A DNA stretch of 64,000 bases from Branchiostoma floridae (taxonomy: Eukaryota; Chordata; Leptocardii; Amphioxiformes; Branchiostomatidae), in contig NC_049987.1 of NCBI RefSeq assembly GCF_000003815.2, positions 21,648,187-21,712,186 on the forward strand, written 5' to 3'. Below, piece after piece: positions 1 through 15,000 of this stretch; the first letter of the stretch is position 1; the number at the start of each line of letters is the position of its first letter. A program made the position numbers and the translations under genes. The notes beneath the pieces were generated by a model. The model did no database searches. It had not been told where the DNA came from and worked only from the letters and a program-made list of their open reading frames with translations.

Positions 1-3000
1 TTGCCGCCGCTTTTGGCGCCATTTCTGAACTTTTCCTTCCTCACCGTGCAGTCTGGTACGTTACCAAGCTAACAGGGCGTTTTGGGCTGCTTTTATTTTC
101 TTCTCAGACTGTATATGCTGGCTTTGTAGCTCTGTTTGCTGATAGTCAACCCGGGAAAGCTCTGGCCCGGCATGTTGTGCCTTGCTCTAGCATATAACGT
201 TATATATTTTTTTTTTACCATATCAAATTCGAAGCGAATGTTGTCTTTTCTTCAAAATTATGATTTAAGAAACGCAGATACCAGTCTGTACTTGGGCTAC
301 ATTATCTTCTTTTGCGTTAAAATCTCTGTACAGTTATTTGTTAAAGTGGACTGATTCGGCAGATTCTGTGGGAGGGGGGCAAAGCAAAGTCTAGTCCAAG
401 CCTTGTTCTTTGTTGAAATCCTTTTTAGGAAAAGCCCCATTTTGGTGACAACTTTCACTCATAGGCGTTAGAACATCGACGGTGAAATCAAAAACTTGTA
501 GACATGTTTATTTGTTTTCCAATAAGTCACCACAACAGGCCTTGCTGTTGTTGTATTATATGTTGTATTATACATATGGTACAAATCCTTCTGTTCCTTG
601 TCTGCAATGATCATATTGTGTTTTTGTTTGTTTGTGTAACTTTGGTTTCTTTCTCAAATTTGTTGGGGGCAGGTCGTGACATTCTTTGCATGTTTTTGTC
701 AGCCGTCTGTTGCATCCGGTGCAGGTGGGTTGTGACAAGTCTTTACTTTAATGAGAATCGTTACCCTCGTTATTTGGTTCTTTGTGTCACGGTGTGGGTT
801 ACAGCTGTGATGAATGCTGATCTTCTTGTTTACCTATCTACAGCGAGGTCAACATCGACAAAGCATCACAAATGAGCTTGTTATTCCGTTCATGCTCCTC
901 CCTACATATCCCGAACACGCACCGATTGTTCGATGTTGTCACACTGTGGCTTGCTGTCTTATGATCTGTAAATAGTTCTGCCGTCAATCTGTCAAGGCAG
1001 TGAATCAGAGTTTGACAGTCGAGCCCGCAGAGGGATTTGTACGACTAAGAGATGATCGCATTACATGTTCTGTACAAGCTTTTCAAGAAGGCACAACTAC
1101 ACATTCATGGCAAAAAATGTGGGCTAAATGGTCTGACAACTGATCTGCCTATGCTGTGAATAAGATTGGGCAGCTATAGACGGATTTGTAAGAGGGACAC
1201 ATAAAGCATGTTTTGTTAGAGCTTTTTGAAGTGTCTTGTCTAATAACGGCACATTTGTGACAAAGAACTTTAGGAACGACTTCTATTGTTTCATCTCCAT
1301 ACAGCTTTCCTTGTTAAGAGCACATACGAAAACCTGGCTATTTGAACTACTTGTGTTGGCAATCATGTCTGAACTTGAAGGTGTTCTAAGATTCTAAGGT
1401 CCTAGACTAGAAAATCTTAGTATCAAAGTGGTCCAGGAGAAAAGGTAGGTCAAAATTCTTCAGCACAAAGGATTGGAAAATGTTTCCTGTGGAACTTTTG
1501 AAATCTTGTGTCACGGAAGTGAGTCACTGGAAGGTGAAACTGTGTCACCTTTGTCTCCTTTCCTGGAGTTATTTTGGGAACAAGACCTTGCTATTGACCA
1601 CAACTTCCTCTGTAAACCTTTTGAAATGAATACCTGCAGAGGTGCAGGAATGTGAAGTTAAATGAGGTTAAGTAGTTCAGAACAAAACATCTTTCTCTGT
1701 GTCTGTGAATAGTTTCTTCTGTGAATTTTCAGTCTCCAGGTATAAAGGTAAGACTGGTAAGTCAAGAAAAGGTTTTGTCCTTGTAGGCTTTATGTACTAG
1801 GGTCAGGCCTGAATCAGGGCAAAGCATCAGGGCTTATAGCTTACATGTGCTTTGACTAACGTTGCTAGTTTACATGTAGCATATGCCTGTCTGTCAGCTT
1901 AACACATGTAGGTATGTAGGCATGTTGTATAGTTATAGTAGGCAAGTCATCAAGTGACTTGTCAGTTTGATTATGAAGAGGTTTTGCTCCATTTTGTCTA
2001 GACTCAAAGGTAAGATTTTCAAGTTATGAATTAGAATGACTTGATTCTGAGTTCGAAACACAACTACAGGAAACTTAGTAGTTTTGTTTTTTACCTGCTC
2101 TTCCTCGCTGGTTACTTGCACAGTTCACAATCACATGTCTGCCTGTTTGCTTGACCTTAGTGAGGTAAACATTCAACCCAATTGTGGCAGGGTCAAAGTC
2201 TTCAAAGACCTTGAGTTTACACGAGAAACATGACATATTTTCATGTCAAAGACTGTGGAGGCAATCTAAGTCATACAGTCTTGTGTGAAGTATTTAAGCT
2301 TTGACGATGTTAAACTGTATGACGACAATGTCAACAACTGTGAACTCCAAGTGTTAACCAAGAGTGATCAGCCTGCTCTGGAAAAATATCACATCAGGCT
2401 CAGGCTCAACTCAGTCATGTCAGCCACCCTCTGAGTCTGATCATTTATGAGTTTAAAGCTTCTGTTTGTTATACTATGTGGAAACCGTTGGTTGCCATGT
2501 TAACCTTTTACTTGTCATCAGCGTGACCTATTTGAAGACTTTCCGTCAGGAGGAACAGTTGATGCTAATGGATGTCCGCAGGCATCAAGTGTCCCATCCT
2601 TTGTGGGGGGTGGGGGCATCTTTCATCAGCCTGCCATCAACTAGCATTGATAGCCATAGATGGCATATCTGTATCTTATAACTTGGAAAAGTTACTGTAG
2701 GCCTAGTTTATGTGTAAATACTAATGCATATTGTCACCTCTGCAGAGAGGATCATTGTTTGCTACAACACAGCTCAATATTTGAATGGTTGAGATACCTC
2801 CTAGGTGTCATGGTATTTCATAAACTTACGGCATGGGATTTTAGGGCTTCCTAGTGGGAATACACTTGAGTTAGGATCATTGTAACCATGGTAATATGAT
2901 GGTATTATCATGTTTTTTAGCAATTATCATATTGCTGTCAACAGCATCCTGACATTGATGATCTAGTATAGCAACAACAAGGATTGATAACTGATTGTGC

Positions 3001-3021
3001 ATTTGTGACTTTCTGTTTCAG
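1..3021. other. Upstream region of the CEP85-type gene, no coding exon seen
   Basis: No open frame here looks like real coding sequence; the longest ones are T-rich, low-complexity chance frames. The first 60 bases are the most CpG-rich part and could belong to the promoter or a non-coding first exon, because the first coding exon downstream starts at a 3' splice site (TTTCAG ending at 3021) and so needs an upstream untranslated exon. I could not place that exon with confidence; a GTACGT donor near position 56 is one candidate. Confidence 0.4.
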
Positions 3022-3087
3022 GACTGGCTGTACTGAAGTGACCTTTGACACCCTGTGCTGACATTCGCCTGCCTTAGTTTTCCCAGC

Positions 3088-6000
3088 ATGCACAGTGGTA
3101 ACCATGGCAACCTACAGCAGACCAATGTGCCAGGTCGGAACAGTTTTTCTTTATGTTCATTTGACCTCTGACCTCTGTCAGCCATAATTTAATGCAATTA
3201 TCTGACTTTCCGTTTTTCATGTAGCCATATCAATGAAGTATTAGTAAAGTGAGACAGACATATGTAAGGTCTACATGTATGTCCATCAATAAATTCTCAA
3301 TTGTTATTGAAATGGACTTAAAAAATGAAAAGGGTTATGTTGCACACTTGAATTACGATTGATTTTTGTGTTGTGAATGTCATTTTTCTGCTGATATTTT
3401 CTCTAATGATATCAGATATTGAGTAATCAGTTATTATTTAATTTGTTTAAATTACCTACCTGTGGTGGTGTTTTGCCTTGGGTGGGGGTCCTCAACCATG
3501 GTGATGATAATGAATCTGCAGAATTCCAGAAAAAAAAAAGCTGTTAGTTTTTTCTGCTATGTGACATGTACTCTTTATTTACACCAGGGCTCGAAATTCA
3601 TTTTTGGGATTAGGTGCACTGGTGCACCCAGCTAAAAAAATTGGGTGCACCAAACATTTTTTGGGTGCACCACTTAAATTTAAGTAGAATGTCAGAAAAA
3701 CCTAAAAACAAAACATAGTTATATGCTATCAAACTCTTAAACAAGTACCATGACAGACATTTTTATTATCTTTCTAACCCTTAGATGTCAAGAATATGAT
3801 ACATCAGATGTATACTAGTACACTTTGATATCTTTACATACATAAACCCAAGGAAATATTTGGGTGCACCCTGTGCACCCACGGAAAATAATTGGGTGCA
3901 CAGATCCAATTTTGGGTGCACCTGGGTGCACATGCACCCAGTATTTCGAGCCCTGTACACAAACATCATATCCAAATCATTGTCTTGTTCCAGAGTACCA
4001 GACAGTCCACAATGACTTTGTAGAACTTCCCAGGTCGGGAACAAAAGGTGTGTGGATATTTTGGGTTGAATCTTAATCTTTGTGTTACCATTATTTAATT
4101 TCTGTTTGTCTGGCTGATTGGTCTGCTTATTGACCAATCAATCTGATCTTTCGAATCAGATTGATTGGTCAATAAAGGTTTGACATCCAAGTAATAAGGT
4201 ACATTGTCAGATAACAGTTACTCAAACAAACAACTAGATAGATTTTGTGGATGGTCAGACTTTTCAGATAGATCCACAATCTTATATCAGAAAAGTCTGA
4301 AGTCCACATTTGATTGATTGATTGATTCATGTCATGTGTTATGTATTGTTATCACTATTGATTGAAGTGTTATGTGTAACATTCTGTACATGTATTGTAC
4401 AAATGTATATCCAGTACAACCACCCTTCCGTAACACCCCAGCTGTATCTGTATCTTCCGAAAATAATTTCATCAGGTTGGTAGAACATAGAATATTGGAG
4501 ATGTCTTTTGCATAACTAGAATGCCTCTTACATGTACTTGCTGACGTTTTGATGTCCGTCAGACATCTTCCTCAGAGATTCTGACAGACATTGAAACATC
4601 AGCAGGTATGACTAAGAGGCATTCTGGTTGTGCAAAATAAATGTCCAATATCCTGTATCTGTATCTGTATCCCTAGATGCGGATGTTGACTGGGCGTCAC
4701 CATCAGTGTCTACCAAGCCTGGTAAGAGCCGCTCCAGACATCCGTCCAGCAGGGCCACCAGGCCAGCAGCAGAGGATGGTGGGTAGAAATATCATGAGAA
4801 TATACAATCCCACCCTCAACAGAAAAGGGGGGCTACGTATGGAACTTTCCGGCACTTGGGACATAGCACTCCCCCCCCCCCCCCCCCCCGCCAACAAAAC
4901 TTTTAGCTCCTGTAACTAAAACAACAGGAGCTAATTGACTCATTTGCATTAACTGTGTCTTAGCCTTGATATCCTTTGAAATCCAAATTGTCTTCAGCTT
5001 GACTTTGGCTTAGCTTTGTTTTCTTTGGAATCCAAATTGTCTTCAGTCTGAATTGTCTTACAACCTTTCCTATTGGACATCTGAAATTGTCTTCATTCAT
5101 AGTTAGAGTATAAAAGACCTGTTTCTTGCAGATCACTTCAGTGTCACTGACGAAGGAAAGTGGATTCTTTCCGAAACGTCTGACCGTTTCAAAACCATAT
5201 CCAGTTGCTTGAGTAACTATTTTTGGCGTATCTTATTACCTGGATGTCTAACCTACATCGACGTATGATATAAAGTAGTTGTAGTAGTTACCACCTCTAC
5301 ATCAGGACCACTGGCCAATGTGACCAGTTGTTGGTGGTCCCTCAGATCTTTCCTGTTGACACAAGGATTAAAAAAAATGGCCTATAGTGACCACCTGTCT
5401 ACATAGACTGGATTTTAATGGTTTTGTGAGTGGTTTTCTTGGTTACAGATAGTTATAACTTTTCCTGTAAAGGAGTATTGAATCTAAGATCAGAAAACAT
5501 GAAATACAGCAGATCCTTATCCCAGTTTTTTTTTACTTCTGGTAGAAACTAGAAAAAGGTGAAAGTTGGTTTTGAACTTTTTTAGTTTAATACAATTTTC
5601 TTCATGACCAAAAGTTATTCATCCAACTAAAAACATGAATCATGAAATCAAGACATATGTTTATCAGCAGCTGATATGGTATCACGGTCTTTTGGCTTCC
5701 AACAAGTAGTTCCAACCCATGACAACTGGACCGTTGTATTAGTGTTAACACATAGAGTGACTGGTAAGCCTGCAGAGAATGTAGCTTTTCATACTCCTGT
5801 GATGGTAGGGATAAAATTGGGATTAGACTTGTAAAACGACTGTAATTGTCACATCTCTTGTGCCAGGCACAAACAGTACTTGTAAATCTGTGGAGGGGTC
5901 TCTGATGTTTGTAAGGTACTGTATGTAGGATGGGACAATTCTGTTTCACCAGACTTTTGTAAATTGTTACTGCATGATTGTGTTATGTGTTGACCAGTTA

Positions 6001-9000
6001 CGTTGGATAGCTGTTCTGAAAAATGAGACTGAAGCTTTCCATGTATTTAAGTCAAGTTGAAGGTAAAATACTTACTGAAGCAGAATTTAGAGAACCTAAA
6101 GGTACATGTATTACCTGTAGTTTTTACTGGATGCACAGAATCAGTTTATATGTTATGGGAATATGCTTTACTTTTGTCCCTACTTAATTGTCTTGTTATG
6201 CATTTTGTAATAGTGCTGTTGACTTCAATCTTTAGAGTGGTGTAGAGCATTGGGTATTGGTTTGTCGGTTTGTAAATAGAATAGTGCAACAAGTCATCAT
6301 TTGTTATCTCTAATCTCATCTTTTAGGGAAATATTTTCATTTATTTGGAGCTTCCTTTGCATTTAACAATTCTGCAATCTAGTAGTAATAAATGCATGTA
6401 ATTTATAAAGTGATTTTCAAATTTGTTTGAAAAACCTCCTGGATACAAATGTAAGAGTAGTGTTTTTGTCCAAGTACATGCCTACCTGTGCAGTACTGTA
6501 GGTCATGACGTTTTCCATGTTTTTTGCCGAGAATGTGGGGGAGGGACTCAGTTTCCTGTCCTTGCTTTCTTTACCCCCTACTCTGTTTACTAACTAGATT
6601 CCCAGTCATTAAAAACTAGCCAAGCACTCCACTCCTACCATGGCACCCACAGAGTCTCAGACATGAAACAGGGTTGATAACACCCCATCTCTTTACTCCG
6701 GTTATTACATGCAAGTTTTTATTATCCTAGCTTTGATGATTGTTTTGAAAACGTGGCCATAGGGGAGGGACAGATGTGTTGGTGCTCTTGGCCATCTTGT
6801 TTACTGTAAACAGACACGACAAGTACTGAAAACCCTGGCGGTCAGTTTGGCTGGCTTTCGCCGTAGTCATAGAGCTTTGCAGTATCATCGCTGACCCCGT
6901 GAATTGACAGACTGTATCTTGTGCGGCTACCCTGACACGCTGAGGGCTCGGGTTACAACTTCTGGGCTCCTTATTGAAGTGTTCTCCCTCTCTCCTTTGT
7001 TACACGTGAGTCGTATGGAAAATGTACGTGGCCTAATTGGCGGAGATCGGTTTCCGAAAGGCGAGGCAAATGCGGAGTTGTTTACAGGGGTCCAGTTGTG
7101 TTGCGACTGTTTTGTAAGCTTGTGGCTTTTAGGTTATAAAATGTTTTCTTGATGTGGGAAAACAGGCGTGAAGCGCGGGTAAATAGGGAGCTCTGCAGTG
7201 GGCAGGCAAGTGGAACGGGTTTGGGGCTTTTGTTGCTGAAGTGTTTGGGCAGCGCAGGACCGTGGTGAAGGGGACAGGCTGTAGGGTAAGTGTTCAGTAG
7301 TGACAAGGCCACAAAGTTTTGTACTATGAAATATTAACTATTGGCATTACACTTAGATTTGAATATGGAACTTTACGGGTAGATACTTTGGGTGAGTGTT
7401 TATGGCCACACAGTTTTATACTGTGGAAAAATTAATTATTGACATTACAGTTATCACTTAGAATATGGAACGTTACTGGTAGATCTAGGTATTGCCATAA
7501 CTAGATGTTGAAATAGCATTAACTTTATAATGTATAGAAAAGCATGGGCAATATACAACATTGGGGAACTGTCTGATAATATAATAACATCGGATGAAAG
7601 TTTTGTACTATGAAATATTAACTGTTGGCATTACACTTATTACCTACAATATAGAACGGTTCAATGTTAGTGATAGATCCAGATATACTAGATCTTAAAA
7701 TAGCAATAAAGAACACTATAATGTAGAGACAAGCATGAGCTTTTGCATACAACATTGGGAAACTTTCTTCACCTGATAAAAGTTAACGTACATGTACATG
7801 TGTGTCAAAATATCACAAGTATAATGCACGATGTTTGTGCTGTACTTGTTCACTGACATCAGTTTAGAAGGTGCCTTTCTCTCTAAATTTGTTTCAATAT
7901 TTGAACTACTACAGCCCATGTATGCCTGCCCATGCAGTGAAGGATAGACCTTTAAGTATTGAGTCCTGTCCAGGTTTGTTTTAACAACATGAAAACTGGG
8001 ACAGCAGCTTGAGTTTCTAAAGAGGGAGGACTAAGCTGGTATTCATGGTCAGTGAAGGGGAGAGGAGGATTAGTGAATGGGGTAATATGGTCGTTATGGT
8101 TATTTAAGGAACGCCTGTGCAAAAAAGAACTGTATTTTAATAGTGTATACGATTTGGTAGGCTCAGCTCAACGCAACAGTAAATGTACTAGTATATATTG
8201 TTCCTTATATGACTTTTTTGTAGTCTACTTAAACCTTTCCTTGTAAACATTTTGTTTCCCAGTTTTCTATGTACACAGGGTATCTTCATGCTTACCTCAA
8301 GATTGTTTACTTAATTTCAGTAAAGATGATACAGCTACATGGGTGGTAACAGAGCTTGTCAAATGGACAGTATACAGGGAATTGAGTCTTTCTGTCAAAG
8401 CAGAGGTCCAGGTCCAGCTAGTAGTTATTGTTTTCTGCATTTTTAACAGGCTTTCTACATGTTTTGTGTTGTTCTCTTCTTGTCTGTTTGGCTTGTGTAC
8501 ATAAAGAGCACGAGACAAAATAAAAAGCCTGACAAAAATGCCTAAAACACGTAACTTAAAAAAAACGAGTCTGAGCATAACCTCTGCTCAGACTCAGAGA
8601 GTAACAGTCATGCACTGCTGTATGAACCTTTCACGTTGATGTGTCTTTAGAAGACTTAAGTAACAAGAAAGAAAAGTTCTGTTGCTTGTTACAGTATCAC
8701 TGGTTGGAAATCCCTACCAAGCTATCATAGTGTTAGTGTTACTGCACCAATTATGTCATTGAGGAGTATTGTCAAAGCAACTTCAGTGTTTAAAAGATCT
8801 ATGGCCATGACTGCATTCTAACTGCCAGTGGAGGTTTTTTGCATCCAATGTTTAGATAGAGCCATTAAGAGACAAGGGGTTTTAAACAAGTTTCTGGTAA
8901 AAATTCCATTATGAATTGTTGCTTAAATGGGAAAACGTATATTATGATATATGACTGTTATGGCCAAGCCCTGTTTTTATGACACAGTAAATCATTGTCT

Positions 9001-12000
9001 TAGACAATACTTGCTAAACAGTTTGTGAGTAGTAGGTACAGATATCGTTTTATGGGTTATAAGGGCATTTAGTTTGATAGCAAACATGCCCATCAATGTT
9101 TAGCTAACTTAACAACACTTGTAAGTTGTACGTCGATGAAGGTTAGACATCCAGGTAATAAGACTGGATATGATTTGGAAACGGTCAGACGTTTCAAATG
9201 GCATCCGCCAGTTTTCATCAGTGACACTGAAGTGATCTGGAAGAAACATACTCTAACTATGAATGAAGACAATTTTAGATGTCCAATTATAGGAAACATT
9301 GTATGTAAGACAATTTTAGACTGAAGACAATTTAGATTCCAATAGAAAATAAAAGGTAAGCTAAAGTCAAGCTGAAGACAATGGGAAACAAAGCTTATGC
9401 ACAGTTAATGCAAATGAGTCAATTAGCTCCTGTTGTTTTGATTACAGGAGCTAAATGTAAGTTGTAGTTTTTCTTATTTTAAACGCACAGTCATAAACTG
9501 TGAATTTTTTCATTTATTGAAACAAGTATGATATATAGTCTTAACGGCCAAACTGTTCATAACAACAACTCAAAGCACAGCTATTCACCAAACCAAGTCA
9601 TTAGGCACGATCGGCTAAACTTTATGTGATTGTCGCAAATGTTGTTGTAAGGGTTATAAATGTCATGTTGTTTGATGTCAAATAACCCAATCGCTGTCCA
9701 CCTCATTTTATGGTAGTCGTAAATTCAGAGACTAGCTCTACCGGTTATTTCTACCAGTTTTTAACTCTTAAAGTCTTACTGTGTTAGAAACTGTAGGCTT
9801 ATGGTAGTAACAAAAGTTAAGAAACTTTGTAAGGAAAATCTTAACTGCATGTAAATGTAGTTTTTAGTGACATTTTGGTTGTTTTTTTATCAGAATTTAT
9901 GTGGGCTAACAAACAGGTGATCAAATTTTGAAAAAGATGAAAGTTCTTGTATTTTTGCAACATCTGAAGATCATTTTACAACAGTCACAAAACTAGGGCA
10001 TTTGTTTCATGTAAAAGAAAGGTTTTGATACATTGTAATTCTGTGTCATTTTACGAGCGAAGTCCGTAAGATGTTCAGTTGCCTTTGTGAAAGTTTTTTG
10101 TCAGTTATTAAGTCAGCTTTGTTGTTTTGACCTTTCATTTGGTTGGGATAAACTTGGAGGAAAATGTCTTCACAATATTTTTGCTTCACTTCACCTTGCA
10201 CAAAAGTGACAACAGATGTAACAGAGTATCACAGCGCACATACCATGTAACAGGCCCGTGTCATGCTCGGTGACGGCTTTGTTTACATGTTGGGGAGAAC
10301 CTTTCAGTGTCAAACACCATTAACCCCATTGTTTCTGCTGGCCAAACACGATCACACAAGACGCCGTTCAAATAAGCACCACTTTATGACGCTTTTGTGG
10401 ACAACGCCTTTCATAAGAGGGACTCCATGAAAGAACCGTTAGATACCAGGTGGAATTGGCGTGTGCCGGGCGAGTTGTCTGCTTGTTTTACGGTACCTTC
10501 GGTCTCACAGGTTCTGAACTTCGACAGAGAATTTGTCTGTTGGGAGGATTTTTCGGACAGAGGAATTTGGCATTTGCGGGACGAGTATAACTGCTTTATT
10601 TTACAGTGAATCTGGTCTGGCAGTTTCTAGACTTCGACTTCAACAGACAATTTGTCTTGTTGGGAGGATTTCTTGGACAGAGGAAGTTGCAGAAATGTCC
10701 GGAGGAGGTTTATCGAATACCGCCCGCATGTGTGACGTGATCCAGTCACGCCTGATGTTCCCCCTGAGGTACCTCACCCCCAGTAGGAGGAAGCTGAGTG
10801 AACTGGATAAGCATGTGGATAGCGGGGAAAGGCAAACCAGCGGGGTGTCACCTCCGAAATTTGCCAAGATGGAGGGACAGGAAGGTATTGTGCATGCAGA
10901 ATTCTCTGGTTGGGAACTTTCAAACTCGCAATCTCTGTAACAGTTACCAGTAGTATGATACGATTTTTGATACTGGATATCAATGTAGGTATAAAAAATA
11001 GACGGAAGATGGGCTTGGACTAAAATCGTTAATCACTTAAGAGTTTATTGGAGTATAACTACATTTATTTATTGTTTCCATTTTATATAAATACATTTCT
11101 TAAGTCAACTTTTGTATGTAAGCAATTTACTGGTAGTGCTTTTTGCTGATGCTTGACAGGTTTTGTGCCAATAAAATAAGTATAGCATAATTTTTGAAGT
11201 CTGTTACAGTAAGTAGATTGTAAAAGTATGTGGGTTTATGGTTTGAGGCTAGTAATAACATGGACCATTTTACTTTCCTAGGCTGAAGTCTGTCTGTTGG
11301 CTCTTGTGTTTTAGTACCGATACCTGTATGTTTGCCCTGGAGGCTAGGGTTTACCAATGGTTGTTAGTTTGTTAAGAAGGTAACTCAAAAAGTTATGAAT
11401 AGATATATGTTTTCTTGGTAATACTTAGGGCTTGGCAAGCTAAGAATTGCATCAGGCCCACTCTTATTCTTACAGTTACTGTAGGATTCGAGTGGATATC
11501 AGGGGTTTTGTATGGAGTTTATTGCAATATGCAATTGGACCTTCTTTCTCTCTGCTCTCTGCTTTGGTTTACATGACTTGTATACGTGCCAGAAAAGTGT
11601 ATGTACAGTAGTTTACTGTATCACACACTCAGATGGTGCAAGAAGTGACTTCATTTCAATTTTTACCTGCTATCTGTGCAACTGCAAGTGGGAAGCTAAA
11701 TTTGTGACAAATACAGTGTTTATCATTATAAAAGATTGCAGCTTTGAAAACCATAGCAAAATGAGGATGTTATGTATATATTGTTATTAATAATGTTGTT
11801 TTTCTGTTTTTCCCCAGTCCCATCCAGCATTCCTACTGCACATGTGACCCCAACGACCCCTGCGGAATCCAAGCTTCACAAACGGACCAACCATGTTGTC
11901 TCCCCTGAACCCGACCTGGCAAAGCGCCACGGGAAGGTCGTAGCGGACGCTCCCGAGAACAAGAAACATTCCAAGGAGGACGGGAAGAGGGTGATCGATT

Positions 12001-15000
12001 TCGACGAGACCTGCAAGGATTTCAGGATGCCCAACTTGGAGCACACCATGAACATGACGAGCCACTTCACCGTCCTTCCTGCCGAACAAACCTTCAACAA
12101 GTCCCGGTTTGAACAGCCGCCGGCTCTCACCAACCACCTGTCAACCGGCAACACCCCCAACCAATCAAAACACTCCAGCTATGCAAATCAGGCTGTTGGT
12201 TACCATAGCAACCATCAGCAACCAATGCCTGCCGCCTTCTCTCAACAGCAAAGACTCTACGACCCGAGTAGTTACTCCTTCCCAAGTGCAAATACCTCGG
12301 CCAGGACCAGCTACCTCAGCCTACCCAATGCCTTAGGGGGTGATCGCAGCCCTCCCAATCCAGAAGCTGCTTCAGCATACATTCCCACCGGCGCCCCCTA
12401 TCATTCTAGTAGTAACCTGCAGGTGCCTTATCTGTACGTGCAGCCGGGCGGGTTGCAGTTGTCACCGGAAAGCAATATTTCCCCTGTGCACCCAGCCAGT
12501 GGTTTCTCCCAGCATGGGCTTGCACAGGAGAACATGGCAGGTGTTCCGGGGTTCAAGGTCAGTTCAACCAAGGTCATTGCCTTTGCCTAGTAGAGAATTA
12601 TCTAAGCCTAAATGTATATTTTTACTGAGGAAAGACACTATGTGAGGATAACTTATGATTAATATGAAGTTGTGAACAATTTGCAGGATATGGCAATTAC
12701 AAAAAAAAGTACTGGCGCAAACATATATATTTCTATGCAAAAAAAAGATCACTTTAAAGCATCTCATGTAACTGGACCAATATCTACCCACATCTACCCA
12801 TGGAAAAATCAATTATGAAAAAAATCAAAATGGCCTGATCAGGCAAGTATGGTAGGAGTCCGTAGGACATATGCTTGCCGATCAATACTTTCACGTTTAC
12901 TTGCCCAGGCGATCCTGCCAATGGACTTGTCTAACCCTGCATGAAAAACTAGAGGTCTGATTTCAAGGATTTGGTAACTTAATAATCAAACAGAGTACGG
13001 AGGGCTTTAAAAGTTTTATGGCACGTATTACCAATTGCTGACGTCAGGCATTCGCAAGATCACTCGTCTGTAACTCTCACAAGTTTACATTCTAAAGTGA
13101 TTGGTCATCAGTATTGACCCTGAAGAAGGCGATAGTGGTCGTTGAAAATTTGATCCGTGTATACATGTACTTGTGTTGGAAGAAAGTTAAGCATTGTATT
13201 GTAACTTTCTTTATGTCATACCTGGGCTGCAATTGAGTTTGATATGGGTGTTCTAGACAGGGTGATAATTTTCCGCACAGGCTTCTTAGTTGTATCACAC
13301 AGGCTTCCATTAATTAAAAAGAACACACTCCACACCCACTGTTGCTATTTATGAAATGAAAGGTGCAAGCAAGCAGAGTTCTTCTCGAATTGACGATTCA
13401 GTGTTTTTGGACATACATGTAGGTATGACTTGACTTGACTTGACTTGAATAACATACAACATGGTGTATTCTCATTTATGTTTTTAGGCGTCTGACCTGA
13501 CCCAGTGGCAGCAGGTGCAGCAGCTGCAGCTGAACCAGCACCTGGAGCACCTGGAACAGCAGAAACGGGAGCTGCTACAGCAGCAGCAGGTGAGCAGGGG
13601 GCATGTAAGGTCACCAGTGCAGAGGTGTGCTGACCAATGTTGACCTGCACATGTAGACTCACCATACTCCAATGGAGTGGCTGTCCATCATATGGAAAGA
13701 ATGAGGGATACTGAATAATCTGTGTACTTAAATGTATAGTTGATATTAAGGATCACCTAGAGCAGCAGAAAAGTGAGCTGCTACAACAGCAGCAGGTGAG
13801 CAGGGGTCAAGTTAGTTCACCAGATTGAGGCAATGTTCCCACCATGAGCTGTATTGCTATACAATCACTATTAGATAGGCTGAGAGACTGCATGGGACCC
13901 TTCTGGGCAGTCATGCTGCGGAGATGCTTCAATGGATCGCTTGAGGGCGCTCCTCCCATCAAGCATTGTGTGATTGTAGCCAGGCAGATGACAAGTCAAT
14001 GCGCAGTGCAGTGATACGTTGACATCAGGGCTCCAGCCAGCGTCCGTTTTTCCGTCAATTGACGGAAATTTGCTAGCCTGGAATCCAGCCGTATTGTGCT
14101 TGGGTCGCTCCCCTGAGGTACGCTTCCTGCCAAGACGACTGGCCTTCGTTACCATTCGAACGATCGGCGTGCGAATATGCGCAAAGATTTTATGCAAGAT
14201 TTCTGATTGGCTGAATTATGGATGGTTCAAGCGCTCGTTCGAACAAGCGTCCCAGTATCATCAACATGGCCACCGCGTCAGACGTTCATAATACCTGAAC
14301 TACCCAGCAAATTACCCTGAATTTCTTCACTAAAACGAGCAAACAAAGACCTTAGAGGCTTTTCTCAACGGAAAGGATGTTTGAATAGCACTCTTGCCAA
14401 CCGAGTATGGCAAGAGTTTGATTTATCAGATTGTTCCAATAGTCTCGAAGAAGATGGGTCGTTGATGATAATAGAACGCCTGTTCGAACGAGCGCTTGAA
14501 CCAGCCAAACAGAAATCTCGCATAAAATCTCTGCGAATATTCAAATGCCGATCGTTCGAATGGTAACGAAGGCCAGACGTATTGGCAGGAAGCGTACATT
14601 TGGGGAGCGACCAAAGCACAATACGGCTGGATTCCAGGCTAGAAATTTGCTGCGTCTGACGGAAAAATTTTAAAACCAATCCGTCAACCTTGACAGACAA
14701 AAATACTTGGTGGAAGCTACAGGCGGCCGTCCACGGCCGTAAAAGCCACAACTGTTTGTTTTGCTATTGTTATGATTGTTGACAATGTGTGTCGGCGGCC
14801 TTTTGCATACGACAATCTCATTAAAACCCGTTTTTCAAGGTCTCAGTTCAGTCCTTCTGATTAATTTTTGCGGTTTTCGCGGTTGACTGATGAAATACCT
14901 GATGAAAGACATTTTTTCAGGCTACATTGCCAGCTTTTTTTAAAAGCATTTCTTGTTTCACAGAGTAGGGGCATCTTAGTGCACTAAAGCCCAGTGGTAA

